From Priestia endophytica DSM 13796 (GTDB lineage: Bacteria > Bacillota > Bacilli > Bacillales > Bacillaceae_H): a stretch of DNA of 64,000 nucleotides. This document shows, piece by piece, positions 33,555 to 42,265 of the stretch (the first letter of the stretch is position 1; each line of letters begins with the position of its first letter). Made by a program: the position numbers and the translations under genes. The stretch is from NCBI RefSeq assembly GCF_900115845.1, contig NZ_FOXX01000008.1, forward strand, positions 186,001 through 250,000. Direction: 5' to 3'. The notes beneath the pieces are model-generated. The model was given only the letters and a program-made list of their open reading frames with translations, did no database searches and was not told where the DNA came from.

Positions 33555-35021
33555 TTATCCTTTAATAAATACAGTCTTAATAGCAGTATAGAATTCTTTC
33601 GCTGCTTCTCCTTGTTCCCGCGATCCAGTACTAGATGCTTTCATTCCCCCAAATGGTGCTTGAAGTTCTACCCCTGCGCTTTCCGCATTGATTCGAACTA
33701 GACCAGCGTCAATATCATCAATGAATTTAAGTAAAGAACTAATATTAGATGTGAAAATGGAAGCACTTAATCCATACCTTGTATTGTTGGCAATTTCAAT
33801 GGCCTCTTCTAAATTAGTTGCTCGAAGAAGGGCAATAACGGGTCCAAAAATTTCTTCTTGAGCAATTTTCATTGTTTGTTGTACATTCCCGAAAATAGCA
33901 GGTGTTATATAAAAACCTTTGTCAAATTCTTCACCAGTCAATGTCTCCCCACCAGTGATGAGAGTGGCACCTTCCTCTTTTCCCAGTTCGATATATTTTT
34001 TCACGGTATTAAATTGGCTTTCACTAGCGCATGGTCCCATCCAAATTCCTTCTTTAAGGCCGTCTCCTACAGTGATTTTCTTTGTTTCCTGAACGAGTTT
34101 TTCTACAAATGAATCGTAAACCTGATTTTCTACAATAACACGACTTGAGGCTGTACATTTTTGACCAGTTGAACGAAAACCGCCACTGATTACTGCTTCA
34201 ACTGCTGCATCAAAATCGGCATCTTTTGTCACGATGACTGGGTTTTTCCCTCCCATCTCTAGCTGGAATTTAACACCACGTGATGATGCAGATTTTGCAA
34301 CTCTCTTACCAACATTTTCAGAACCTGTAAATGTGATAGCGTCTAAAAGTGGATGGTCAATCAACTGCTGACCTATTACAGATCCAGAACCTGTAACAAA
34401 GTTCACTACCCCCTTTGGAAGCCCTGCTCTATCAAAACATTCTACTACTTTCGCAGCCGTCACCGCTGCTTCGGTTGCTGGCTTAAATACGACTGTATTT
34501 CCATACACGAGAGCAGGGGCAATCTTCCAAATTGGAATAGCAACCGGGAAGTTCCAAGGGGTAATAATGCCAACAACACCAAGTGGAGTCCGTCTTGTAA
34601 ACATAAGAGCATCCTTATCAGAAGAAGGGATAACGTCTCCATCTTTCCTCATACCTTCACCAGCATAGTACCGAAGGATCGCAACTCCTCTAGCTGTTTC
34701 TCCCTTTGCTTCGGGAAGCGTTTTCCCCATTTCCTTTGTCATCGTTTCAGCAATCTCATTCAAGTTTTCCTCAAGAATGTTTGCTACTTTAAATAAAAAT
34801 TGACCTCTTTCTGCCTGCCCCATTTTCCTCCAAGACTTTTTAGCTCCATGAGCTGCTTTAGTGGCGTTTTCTAAATCCTCTTTTATTGATTTTTGAATAT
34901 AACCTACAATTTCGTTTTTATTAGCAGGATTGATGCTTGCTTCTACTTGTTCATTTAAGCTACTTACCCATTCACCATTTATATGATTTAAATATGTTTT
35001 TACTGTTGTACTTACAGTCAT
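33555..35021 (-). CDS. 2-oxoglutarate semialdehyde dehydrogenase
   Basis: Oxidises 2,5-dioxopentanoate to 2-oxoglutarate, the last step of hydroxyproline (and sugar-acid) breakdown. 488 residues of the aldehyde dehydrogenase superfamily: [18 protein letters not shown] near the cofactor site, FTGSENVG, catalytic Glu in LEMGGKNP, catalytic Cys in [12 protein letters not shown], and EEIFGPV. It follows the deaminase gene, separated by a hairpin. B. subtilis YcbD/GucD is the nearest type I know. The substrate follows from the adjacent deaminase that makes this aldehyde. Confidence 0.88.
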   Translation of the reverse strand: MTVSTTVKTYLNHINGEWVSSLNEQVEASINPANKNEIVGYIQKSIKEDLENATKAAHGAKKSWRKMGQAERGQFLFKVANILEENLNEIAETMTKEMGKTLPEAKGETARGVAILRYYAGEGMRKDGDVIPSSDKDALMFTRRTPLGVVGIITPWNFPVAIPIWKIAPALVYGNTVVFKPATEAAVTAAKVVECFDRAGLPKGVVNFVTGSGSVIGQQLIDHPLLDAITFTGSENVGKRVAKSASSRGVKFQLEMGGKNPVIVTKDADFDAAVEAVISGGFRSTGQKCTASSRVIVENQVYDSFVEKLVQETKKITVGDGLKEGIWMGPCASESQFNTVKKYIELGKEEGATLITGGETLTGEEFDKGFYITPAIFGNVQQTMKIAQEEIFGPVIALLRATNLEEAIEIANNTRYGLSASIFTSNISSLLKFIDDIDAGLVRINAESAGVELQAPFGGMKASSTGSREQGEAAKEFYTAIKTVFIKG

Positions 35022-35047
35022 CCTAACACCCTTTCTTGAAAAATAGA

Positions 35048-35085
35048 GAATGGGTACAAACTATTAAAGACGACTGTACCCATTC
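35048..35085 (-). terminator. Intercistronic hairpin between deaminase and dehydrogenase
   Basis: GAATGGGTACA (35048-35058) pairs perfectly with TGTACCCATTC (35075-35085), loop 16 nt; minus strand then reads TCTATTTTTC. It could act as a partial terminator or an mRNA-stabilising end that sets the ratio of the two enzymes. Confidence 0.65.
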
Positions 35086-35110
35086 AGATAGATTTTATGT
35101 TTTTAAAAAA

Positions 35111-35992
35111 TCAAACAGTTAATTGCTTAGAATAATGGAAAGCCTCTTCTATTTTTTGGTATTGTTCTTTGCTTAATGGTAAACGTGGTGGACGTGTAGG
35201 TCCCACTGGTTTACCAGCTAGTTCCATCATGTATTTAATAGATTGAACTAGTTGAGGACTAGCATCATAACGAAAAAGAGGTAAAAGGTGCTTATACAGC
35301 TTAAGTGCTTCCTTTACTTTCCCTTCTCTTCCTAGATGAAATAATTCCACACCTTCTTTTGGTAAGGCATTTGGAACACCGGAAATCCAGCCCGTAGCTC
35401 CAACTAAAGCTCCTTCAAGAGCAAGATCATCTACTCCAACCATTACTTCAAGATCAGTTTTTTCTAAGATTTCTTGCATACGACGTACATCACCTGAAAA
35501 TTCTTTGACACCAACTACATTTTCGAACTTCGAAATTTCAGCTAGTAAGTCAGGAGTTAAATCCGTAGGATAATCTTTTGGATTGTTATATGCAACGATT
35601 GGAAGCCCAACTTCGGATAATGCTTTGTAGTGTTCAATAATTTCATTCTCTAGAGGTTTATAGTTAATTGGAGGTAAAGCCATAATACCTGCTGCACCAT
35701 GTTCTTTCGCATGTTGTACCCATTTTACAGACTGAGCAGTTGACGGCGCTCCTGAACCAACTAAAACAGGCACTCGACCATTAGCCGCTTTGATGACAGT
35801 TTCTACTAATTTTGCTCTCTCTTCAGCTGTAAGAGTAGCATATTCTCCTAAAGATCCCCCTGGAACGAGCCCGTCTACTCCTTGTTCAATTAACCAATTA
35901 CATAACTCTGTTAATCTAACATAATCTACCTGATAATCTTTCGTAAAAGGGGTAACAAGTGCCACATAAACTCCATTGAATTTTGCCATCAT
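35111..35992 (-). CDS. Pyrroline-4-hydroxy-2-carboxylate deaminase (DapA family)
   Basis: Converts 1-pyrroline-4-hydroxy-2-carboxylate to 2-oxoglutarate semialdehyde and ammonia. 293-residue DHDPS/NAL-type TIM barrel with Schiff-base Lys163 in VVGVKEFSGD, Tyr135 in VAYNNPKDYP and GGSLGEYATLTAEER. True dihydrodipicolinate synthases have a different substrate loop. The pairing with the semialdehyde dehydrogenase and the hydroxyproline genes nearby supports the assignment; KDG or other aldolase activity is the alternative. AGGAGGAATTT precedes the ATG. Confidence 0.82.
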   Translation of the reverse strand: MMAKFNGVYVALVTPFTKDYQVDYVRLTELCNWLIEQGVDGLVPGGSLGEYATLTAEERAKLVETVIKAANGRVPVLVGSGAPSTAQSVKWVQHAKEHGAAGIMALPPINYKPLENEIIEHYKALSEVGLPIVAYNNPKDYPTDLTPDLLAEISKFENVVGVKEFSGDVRRMQEILEKTDLEVMVGVDDLALEGALVGATGWISGVPNALPKEGVELFHLGREGKVKEALKLYKHLLPLFRYDASPQLVQSIKYMMELAGKPVGPTRPPRLPLSKEQYQKIEEAFHYSKQLTV

Positions 35993-36215
35993 AAATTCCT
36001 CCTAATTGATCTGATTTCTTAAAGACTTACCTTTTTTAAAAAAGGTTGGTATCTAATTTTTTGATTTCACCTTCCAGAGATTGGACATTAGAGGTCTTTT
36101 TTAGTTCATAATTCAAGAATAAAATGCACTTCTTTCTTGAAACCGAAAGATTTATATTCTAAATAATCCCTCCTCAGCTTATTTTTAAAGTGATAGTTAA
36201 TAAAATAACCAAAAT
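35993..36215. promoter_or_regulatory. Upstream region of the deaminase operon
   Basis: Contains a perfect 16-bp palindrome CCTTTTTTAAAAAAGG (36031-36046) in the probable leader, and no sigma-54 -24/-12 element, unlike the dehydrogenase and epimerase operons. A vegetative promoter is therefore likely, with control from the operator just upstream. Confidence 0.35.
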
Positions 36216-36230
36216 TGAAGTGTTACTTTA
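36216..36230. promoter_or_regulatory. Operator-like inverted repeat, site 1
   Basis: TGAAGTGTTACTTTA: AAGT-N3-ACTT core, with the same 3-bp spacing as the longer palindrome at 36379. It lies toward the deaminase gene and probably serves that divergent operon. Confidence 0.45.
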
Positions 36231-36378
36231 TTTATTATTGACCTTACCATATAGTTCATCTCTTGTAAACTAAATTTTCTGAATATTTTTAAACTAATCT
36301 ACATAGCTTTTTATTTTGTTTAATATTCTTAGGAAACCTTTTCAATTGTTTGATTTTGAATAAAATAAGACTATAATA

Positions 36379-36401
36379 AAATTAAAGTCACACTTTAATT
36401 T
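36379..36401. promoter_or_regulatory. Operator-like inverted repeat, site 2
   Basis: AAATTAAAGT and ACTTTAATTT form a perfect 10-bp inverted repeat around CAC, 70 bp before the XRE-cupin start. Likely bound by that regulator. Confidence 0.6.
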
Positions 36402-36470
36402 CTAACCAAAAGAGAGGTATATTATTGTAAACTACAATTTTTTATCATATATGTTAGAGAGGTATACAGA

Positions 36471-37016
36471 ATGGATGATTCAATCGGATCTAAAATAAAA
36501 GCGTTGCGAAAAGAGCGAAAACTAACACTAAAACAAATATCAGATAAAACCAATCTTTCTATTAGTTTTTTATCACAAGTGGAACGTTTAAAATCATCTA
36601 TTACACTTGAATCATTAAAAAAGATTTCTGACGCACTTAATGTCAATCCAGGCTACTTTTTTTCAGATTCAGAGAAAAAGACTAAATCGACCATTATACG
36701 AAACTCTTTAAGCGATTTAAATAGTAGACCGAGTAGCTTTATTTATAAAGACCTATCCGAAAATATAGAAAATCCCCTTTTTGCCCCTTTGTTAGTTATG
36801 CTCAAACCGGGTGAAAATAGAGGAAGTTCGTATTCACATCAAGGTCAAGAGTTTCTTTATGTTTTGGAAGGTACTCTTACTATCCTTATTGACGATGAAG
36901 AACATGATTTACATCCTCTTGACTGTATATATTTAGACTCAGCTACCCCACATAATTGGATTAACCACACTGATTCCAATGTGAAGTTTTTATGCATTTC
37001 ATCTAATCCTATCTGA
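36471..37016 (+). CDS. XRE-cupin transcriptional regulator
   Basis: 181 residues: HTH_XRE at about 5-62 (KIKALRKERKLTLKQISDKT, then ISFLSQVERLKSSIT) and a cupin_2 sensor at about 108-176 (SSYSHQGQEFLYVLEGTL, DCIYLDSATPHNWIN) with metal-binding-type His and Glu. Such regulators control amino-acid catabolism, for example PuuR and SutR. It is divergent from the deaminase operon, and two related inverted repeats occupy the shared region. It probably senses hydroxyproline or an intermediate; that is inference. Confidence 0.87.
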   Translation: MDDSIGSKIKALRKERKLTLKQISDKTNLSISFLSQVERLKSSITLESLKKISDALNVNPGYFFSDSEKKTKSTIIRNSLSDLNSRPSSFIYKDLSENIENPLFAPLLVMLKPGENRGSSYSHQGQEFLYVLEGTLTILIDDEEHDLHPLDCIYLDSATPHNWINHTDSNVKFLCISSNPI

Positions 37017-37149
37017 TATTCAAAAATTTCTACTTGAAGTAAAAGTGACATACTAAGTGGCGTTAAGGTGAGTTAAATACTTAAATTAGCAGGTTCACCA
37101 TTAGGGTGAACTCTGCTTAAATTCGTAAAAAGTTTATTTATAAATCAAA

Positions 37150-38370
37150 CTATCTTTGCGTTGAAAAATAACGACTCCCCCATAGCTCCCTCATTTTATT
37201 TCTCCCACTGTCGATCTTAGGATTGAATTGGATTGTAGCTTTCCTCCGAACCGTGCGGACATTTTGTATTGCTTGTTGTAGTTGCTGATCAATTGTCTCT
37301 GCTTTTTTCCCAGCATATTTGGCAATTGACAATCCTGCAGTTGTTCCTTGAGCCATAGCAATTTTACCACTTTCAATACCGGTGATATTACCGGCTACAA
37401 ATAACCCATCAAGAGGGGTTTCCATCGTCTCTGAATGATGGGGAACATGGCCGCCAAGTTCTGGAATGTATTGAAATGGACAACCGGCCACGGCAGCAAG
37501 CTCTGCCAACGGATATAAGCCTCCTGCTATACAGACAAAATCTGCTTCGTAAATCATCTCAGACCCAGCAATAATATTACCATTAGCATCAATATCAGCG
37601 GTACGAACTCCTTCCACCCTATCCTTGCCAATGATTTCAAGTGCCGCTTTGCGGAGCTGAAGAGGAGTTCCGTTCACTTTCATGCCGTTTTTGGGATAAA
37701 AGTTCAAACCGATTTTTCTCATTCGATCATTTTTCATGAAATGACTCCCAATGCGTAATAATAGCGATGGGGCCAGATGGGCTGCGTTTAAAAGTGATTT
37801 CATGACCTCCTCTGGTTCACCTGCTTTTTGGCTAATGGGACTTTTTTCCGGAAGTATAACCCGATCAACCTTAATACCAGCTAGTTGTAATTCATTTAAG
37901 ATCGCAAATGCTAAAATATTTGCTCCGATAATGATTCCTTTTTTGCCGACTTGGACGCGGTGGACATTCGTCATTACTTGAGCCGCACCGATCGACATTA
38001 CACCGGGAAGAGTCCAACCTGGTAGCGGAATAGGGTATTCGGCGGCTCCAGTGGCTACTAATACAAATGGTGCTTCCAGCGTACCTGAACTTGTATGCAC
38101 ATTCCATAGGTGTTCTTCTTTTTCTAAATTATAAACGGATACACCACAACAGATATCAACTGATAACCTTTTCGCTTCTTGATGGAGGCGTTCTGATTCT
38201 TTAATTCCATTCCACCATTCACCAGAAGGTTCTTGATGAAGTTGTCCAAGCAAACGGCCTCCTGGCTTTATAAACTCATCAATAACTTTCACGTTGAGAC
38301 CAGAACCCGCACAGGCAATAGCTCCTGCTAATCCCGCTGGCCCTCCTCCAATTACAATCACATCAACCAT
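37150..38370 (-). CDS. D-hydroxyproline dehydrogenase FAD/NAD subunit (alpha-like)
   Basis: 406 residues with an N-terminal dinucleotide fold (VIVIGGGPAGLAGAIACAGS), a second ATG motif (VLVATGAAEYPIPLPGW) and C-terminal GLFVAGNITGIESGKIAMAQ. It is related to HcnB/SoxA-type subunits that pass electrons from an FAD oxidase partner. It overlaps the upstream 2Fe-2S gene by 13 bp. By analogy with Pseudomonas LhpBEF, this and the two small iron-sulfur proteins should join the FAD protein at 41.1 kb to oxidise cis-4-hydroxy-D-proline. Some relatives carry a C-terminal iron-sulfur domain; here that function seems to be the separate 90-aa protein. Confidence 0.8.
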   Translation of the reverse strand: MVDVIVIGGGPAGLAGAIACAGSGLNVKVIDEFIKPGGRLLGQLHQEPSGEWWNGIKESERLHQEAKRLSVDICCGVSVYNLEKEEHLWNVHTSSGTLEAPFVLVATGAAEYPIPLPGWTLPGVMSIGAAQVMTNVHRVQVGKKGIIIGANILAFAILNELQLAGIKVDRVILPEKSPISQKAGEPEEVMKSLLNAAHLAPSLLLRIGSHFMKNDRMRKIGLNFYPKNGMKVNGTPLQLRKAALEIIGKDRVEGVRTADIDANGNIIAGSEMIYEADFVCIAGGLYPLAELAAVAGCPFQYIPELGGHVPHHSETMETPLDGLFVAGNITGIESGKIAMAQGTTAGLSIAKYAGKKAETIDQQLQQAIQNVRTVRRKATIQFNPKIDSGRNKMRELWGSRYFSTQR

Positions 38371-38699
38371 TGCTTTTCCACCATCCCTGTCACAATATTT
38401 GGATGCTGTTTCCCACTTTCAACAATCATGTCTTTTTCTACAGTGGTTAAGCAAGCTCTGACATTTTTTTGATTATTAACTGTTACACGACACTCCAAGC
38501 AATGACCGATGTTGCAATAAATACCTCTAGGTGTTCCACTATCTTCGTGAACGCGGAGTTTTCTAATTCCATTCGCCAAAAGAGCAGCAGCAATTGTTTC
38601 ATTTTTGTAGGCTTCATATGTAACTCCATCAAACCGAAAAGAAATACGTTCTCTATTATCTAAACTGCCTAGAATAGGATGATCCAATATTCTACTCAT
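38358..38699 (-). CDS. 2Fe-2S ferredoxin-like subunit
   Basis: 113 residues of the HcnA/SoxA N-terminal type. RISFRFDGVTYEAYKNETIA is the ferredoxin-like strand pair, and cluster Cys lie in IYCNIGHCLECRVTVN with a fourth in RACLTT. It overlaps both neighbours (ATGA with the 90-aa gene, 13 bp with the FAD gene), so the three are tightly coupled and likely one complex. Carries electrons within the dehydrogenase. Confidence 0.82.
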   Translation of the reverse strand: MSRILDHPILGSLDNRERISFRFDGVTYEAYKNETIAAALLANGIRKLRVHEDSGTPRGIYCNIGHCLECRVTVNNQKNVRACLTTVEKDMIVESGKQHPNIVTGMVEKQWLM

Positions 38700-38968
38700 T
38701 GATTTTCACCTACTGTTCCAAACGTCACGGGTCGAATTGGCGGCTGGTATTTTAGCGGAATTTTACTAGATGACACATTAGGAATGACGCTTTCAATAAT
38801 CCTATCTAATGTTAGCCTGCATGTACGTCCACTACAAAAACCCATACCTGCCCTTGTTCTTAATTTTAATTCTCTCGCTGTGCATTTATGTTCATTTGCT
38901 GTTGATAGAAGTTGCCCATAAGTAACTTCCTCACAGCGACAAATAACAATGCTCTCTTTGTTAGGCAT
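38696..38968 (-). CDS. BFD-like 2Fe-2S subunit
   Basis: 90 residues with the four-Cys pattern of bacterioferritin-associated-ferredoxin-type domains: VICRCEEVTYGQLL, later GMGFCSGRTCRLTLD. In many homologues this domain is fused to the FAD subunit; here it is free-standing and first in the operon. A sigma-54 promoter lies 39 bp upstream. GAGGAGGAATACG precedes the ATG. Confidence 0.82.
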   Translation of the reverse strand: MPNKESIVICRCEEVTYGQLLSTANEHKCTARELKLRTRAGMGFCSGRTCRLTLDRIIESVIPNVSSSKIPLKYQPPIRPVTFGTVGENQ

Positions 38969-39006
38969 TCGTATTCCTCCTCTAATCTCTTTATATAAAA
39001 ATATTA

Positions 39007-39022
39007 TGCAAGAAATGTGCCA
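39007..39022 (-). promoter_or_regulatory. Sigma-54 promoter of the dehydrogenase operon
   Basis: On the minus strand TGGCAC, 5 bp (ATTTC), TTGCA: an exact match to the -24/-12 consensus TGGCAC-N5-TTGCW. Transcription would start near 38995, just before the 90-aa gene. The sigma-54 activator gene ends 20 bp upstream. Confidence 0.9.
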
Positions 39023-39041
39023 ACTTAGAGGTAGAAAAGGA

Positions 39042-40703
39042 TTAATTTATACCAAGCCGTTTCAATCGATTGTATAAAGTAGCTCTTGTGATACCGAGCT
39101 GCTTAGCGCATTCCAATTTGTTTCCATTTAGAATTTGTAATGCTCTTTCAATTATTTTTTTCTCATGTTGATTCATTTCTTCTTGAAGCGGTAGTATTGG
39201 AGAGTCATTTTCTTTAATTACAGTAGATGCATTCTTTGGAGTACCTTCAAAGCTGATATTACTTGTATTAAAGGGCAAATATTCTCTTTTTATTACGCCA
39301 TCTGTCGCAAATACGATAAGCCGTTCAACGATATTGCGAAGTTCGCGAATATTGCCAGGCCAATCATAACGAAGCATTTCCTGTATTACTTCTGGAGGAA
39401 ATTCATGAATAGGTCGTTGATAGCTTAATGAAAAATCATTTAAAAAATAGTGAGTCAACTCAATAATATCTTCTTTCCGCTCTCTTAAAGGAGGTATGTG
39501 TAGACTGACTACATTTAAGCGGTAATATAAATCTTCCCGAAACTTCCCTTCTTTCATTAGTTCTTGTAAATCACGATTTGTAGCCGCAATGAGACGAAAG
39601 TTGATATCAATTTCTTTCTCTCCCCCAACGCGATAATATCTCCTCTCTTGGAATACTCGTAGAAGCTTTACCTGCATTTCAAGCGGCATTTCACCTATTT
39701 CATCAAGAAATAATGTGCCTCCTTTTGCTAATTCTATTTTTCCTTTTTTTCCTTTACTGTTAGCCCCTGAGAAAGCGCCGCGTTCATACCCGAACAATTC
39801 ACTTTCAAATAAAGATGCTGGTATTGCACCGCAATTAATTGAAATAAAAGGTGCGTTTGGCTCTTCGCTCGCTTCATGAATAGCCTTAGCGAACACTTCT
39901 TTCCCGACACCACTCTCTCCTAGTATTAAAACTGTAGATTTAACAGAACACACCTTTCTAGCCAAATTCACTGTTCTTTGTAAGGCAGAGCTCTTTCCTT
40001 TAATGGAATGAAAGGGGTCAGATGAATCCTTGTACTTCGCTACTTCTTGTTCTAAACGATGTACTTCGTTGGACATGTTAAATAACTTTTCATTAAGTGC
40101 TACTTGATTCGTGACATCTGTTTCTGAGACAACTGCACCGATAATCTTTCCCTCAAAATAAACAGGATTAGAGTTAATTAAGACAAATAAATCAGATCGA
40201 GGCTGATGGTAATGACCTATAATACTTTTTCCTTTATACAGTGATTGCAAAATTTCTAATTTTTTGTAGTCAAAAAAGTCAGTAATAGGCTGTCCCATTA
40301 TATCTTGACGGGTAACCGAGAATATTTTTTCCGCTCCTTCTGTCCATGTACAGACGTTCTCGTTAGCATCAATAACCGTAACTGAGGCATCTGAAGTTTG
40401 AATAATAGTTTTATAAAATGCTTTCAATTGATTGTAGTAGTTATAAAGAAAGTGAATCATTCGTGAGGCTGTTATACAGCCTCTAGGTTTTTTGTTTGGA
40501 TCCAGAATAACAACTGCAGAATGATGGCTAAATGCTTCTATCAATGTAGAGAATGACTCGTTCTCATCTACGGTCTTACATAGAAGTTCAGATGTTTTGG
40601 CTGTTGAACGATAATAAAATTCGCCGTTTTTTCGTTCGATGTGACTCCTATCAAACGATACATTCATTATTAGTTCTTTTACTGACGGTAATGAAAATAC
40701 CAT
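39042..40703 (-). CDS. Sigma-54 enhancer-binding activator, PAS-AAA-Fis
   Basis: 553 residues. The N-terminal about 100 look like part of a CBS pair (VVILDPNKKPRGCITASRM). PAS covers about 105-220 (FYKTIIQTSDASVTVIDANE). The AAA+ domain (about 235-470) has GESGVGKEVFAKAIHEA, a GAFTGA variant GAFSGA in FGYERGAFSGANSKG, Walker B TLFLDEIGEM and an arginine finger region. The Fis-type HTH is at the end (ECAKQLGITRATLYNRLKRL). Similar in plan to PrdR/RocR regulators of proline and arginine use. It lies between two operons, each with a sigma-54 promoter, and should activate both, likely on sensing hydroxyproline. Confidence 0.9.
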   Translation of the reverse strand: MVFSLPSVKELIMNVSFDRSHIERKNGEFYYRSTAKTSELLCKTVDENESFSTLIEAFSHHSAVVILDPNKKPRGCITASRMIHFLYNYYNQLKAFYKTIIQTSDASVTVIDANENVCTWTEGAEKIFSVTRQDIMGQPITDFFDYKKLEILQSLYKGKSIIGHYHQPRSDLFVLINSNPVYFEGKIIGAVVSETDVTNQVALNEKLFNMSNEVHRLEQEVAKYKDSSDPFHSIKGKSSALQRTVNLARKVCSVKSTVLILGESGVGKEVFAKAIHEASEEPNAPFISINCGAIPASLFESELFGYERGAFSGANSKGKKGKIELAKGGTLFLDEIGEMPLEMQVKLLRVFQERRYYRVGGEKEIDINFRLIAATNRDLQELMKEGKFREDLYYRLNVVSLHIPPLRERKEDIIELTHYFLNDFSLSYQRPIHEFPPEVIQEMLRYDWPGNIRELRNIVERLIVFATDGVIKREYLPFNTSNISFEGTPKNASTVIKENDSPILPLQEEMNQHEKKIIERALQILNGNKLECAKQLGITRATLYNRLKRLGIN

Positions 40704-41030
40704 AGTGTCCCCCTCCTAAACTGTAAAAAACAATCAACACTGTATAAAAAATTATACATTTGTTCATAAAATGTTCAAAATATTTTTACATTTAATTTTG
40801 TTATTAGTTAAGAGGCTATCAAAATTATATTCTTTAAAAATGGAGAGAACTAGACTGGATCAATATTTAATAAATATCTAGTTATATAAATAAAACGTCA
40901 CACTTTCTAAAAAAACGGTGTTTTCCCTTGCTTTTGCTTCGTACATCTTCATGTTCTTTGGTCTGCGTCAATTAGATCTAACATTAGAAGATAGAAAAAT
41001 ATTCTCTATATGCAGAGGTTTGAACTAAGT
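40704..41030. promoter_or_regulatory. Regulatory region between activator and epimerase operon
   Basis: Holds candidate enhancer sites: ATATTTAATAAATAT (40863-40877, perfect odd palindrome, about 155 bp upstream of the -24 box) and GTATAA-N4-TTATAC (40743-40758). Either could be the activator's binding site; neither has a clear second copy near the other sigma-54 promoter. Confidence 0.35.
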
Positions 41031-41046
41031 TGGCACATTAATTGCA
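41031..41046 (+). promoter_or_regulatory. Sigma-54 promoter of the epimerase operon
   Basis: TGGCAC (41031-41036), ATTAA, TTGCA (41042-41046), exact consensus. It shares GTTGGCACATT with the opposite promoter at 39022, showing one control system. Start of transcription near 41057. Confidence 0.92.
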
Positions 41047-41089
41047 ATATTTAACGATGAAACAATTTCACCGAGGGGAGAAAAAATAT

Positions 41090-42265
41090 GTGAGACACTG
41101 TGACGTTTTAGTAATTGGCGGAGGAATTATTGGCTGTTCGATAGCCTATTATGCTTCTAAATATGGTAGAGATGTAACAATAATTGAAAAAGGAGAATTT
41201 GTCAGTGGCACGTCTTCACGATGTGACGGCAATATTTTGGCGATTGATAAAGACCCGGGTTTTGATAGTCAAATGTCGTTATTTAGCCAGGAGTTAGTGG
41301 ATACATTAAGCAGAGAATTAGAGCATCCTTTTGAATACCGAGCTCCGGGAAGCATTCTTGTTTGTGAGTCAGACGAAGAGATGGAAGCAGCCCAGAAATG
41401 GGTCGACCGTCAAAAAGCCGCTGGTTTACCATTCCGAATGCTTGACCGACAGGATATTAAGCAGGAGTCCTCCTTTTTTGCAGATGACTTATTAGGCGGC
41501 TTGGAATGTGCTACTGATTCCACGGTTAACCCTTATCTCCTAGCCTTTTCTCTTCTCAAGGAAACAAAAAAATTAGGGACCAAAGCTTTCAAACATACTG
41601 AAGTTAAGCAGATAAAAAAACAAAATAACAGTTCATTTACTGTAGAAACGACTAACGGAGTGTTTACTGCAGATCATGTCGTCAATGCAGCTGGGGTATG
41701 GGCTCCTCGAATAGGAAAAATGCTCGATCTTTCGATACCGATTGAACCGAGAAAAGGACATATTATCGTTGCCTCAAGGCAAGAACATGTGGGAGCTCGG
41801 AAAGTAATGGAGTTTGGTTACCTAATTTCTAAGTTTGGTGGACAGCGTCATGTTGATCCACTAACTGAAAAATACGGGGTAGCACTTGTCTTTGAACCAA
41901 CGGAAAGTCAGAATTTTTTAATTGGGAGCAGCAGAGAATTCGTTGGTTTTAATACAAAAGTAAACAATGAGGTCATCAAATGTATTGCTAACAGAGCAAT
42001 TCGCTTTTATCCGAAAATGGCAGATATGATGGTGATTCGTTCGTATACAGGGCTGAGACCATGGACGGAAGACCATTTGCCAATCGTTTCGCGGGTGGAC
42101 AAGATTCCAAACTATTATATCGCATCGGGTCATGAAGGTGATGGAATCAGCTTAGCAGCAGTAACAGGAAAAATAGTTGAAGAATTAATTAATAAAAAAG
42201 AAACGTCTATTCCTATTGAACCGCTTAGCTTTAATCGTTTTAAAGAAAGGGTGTTGGATCGATGA
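41090..42265 (+). CDS. FAD-dependent D-amino acid (hydroxyproline) dehydrogenase subunit
   Basis: DAO-family flavoprotein, 391 residues, with FAD motif DVLVIGGGIIGCSIAYYASK and C-terminal IASGHEGDGISLAAVTGKIV. Catalyses cis-4-hydroxy-D-proline to pyrroline-4-hydroxy-2-carboxylate, acting as the beta subunit with the iron-sulfur and NAD subunits of the opposite operon (inference from Pseudomonas Lhp). The open frame extends to a TTG at 41042, but that codon is the -12 box of the promoter. The GTG at 41090 follows GAGGGGAG and lies inside the transcript, so I use it. Its stop overlaps the next ATG. Confidence 0.85.
   Translation: MRHCDVLVIGGGIIGCSIAYYASKYGRDVTIIEKGEFVSGTSSRCDGNILAIDKDPGFDSQMSLFSQELVDTLSRELEHPFEYRAPGSILVCESDEEMEAAQKWVDRQKAAGLPFRMLDRQDIKQESSFFADDLLGGLECATDSTVNPYLLAFSLLKETKKLGTKAFKHTEVKQIKKQNNSSFTVETTNGVFTADHVVNAAGVWAPRIGKMLDLSIPIEPRKGHIIVASRQEHVGARKVMEFGYLISKFGGQRHVDPLTEKYGVALVFEPTESQNFLIGSSREFVGFNTKVNNEVIKCIANRAIRFYPKMADMMVIRSYTGLRPWTEDHLPIVSRVDKIPNYYIASGHEGDGISLAAVTGKIVEELINKKETSIPIEPLSFNRFKERVLDR

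Noticed and set aside
34353-34796. 147-codon plus-strand ORF inside the aldehyde dehydrogenase
   Set aside because: Antisense shadow with atypical composition; the minus-strand gene has all catalytic motifs.
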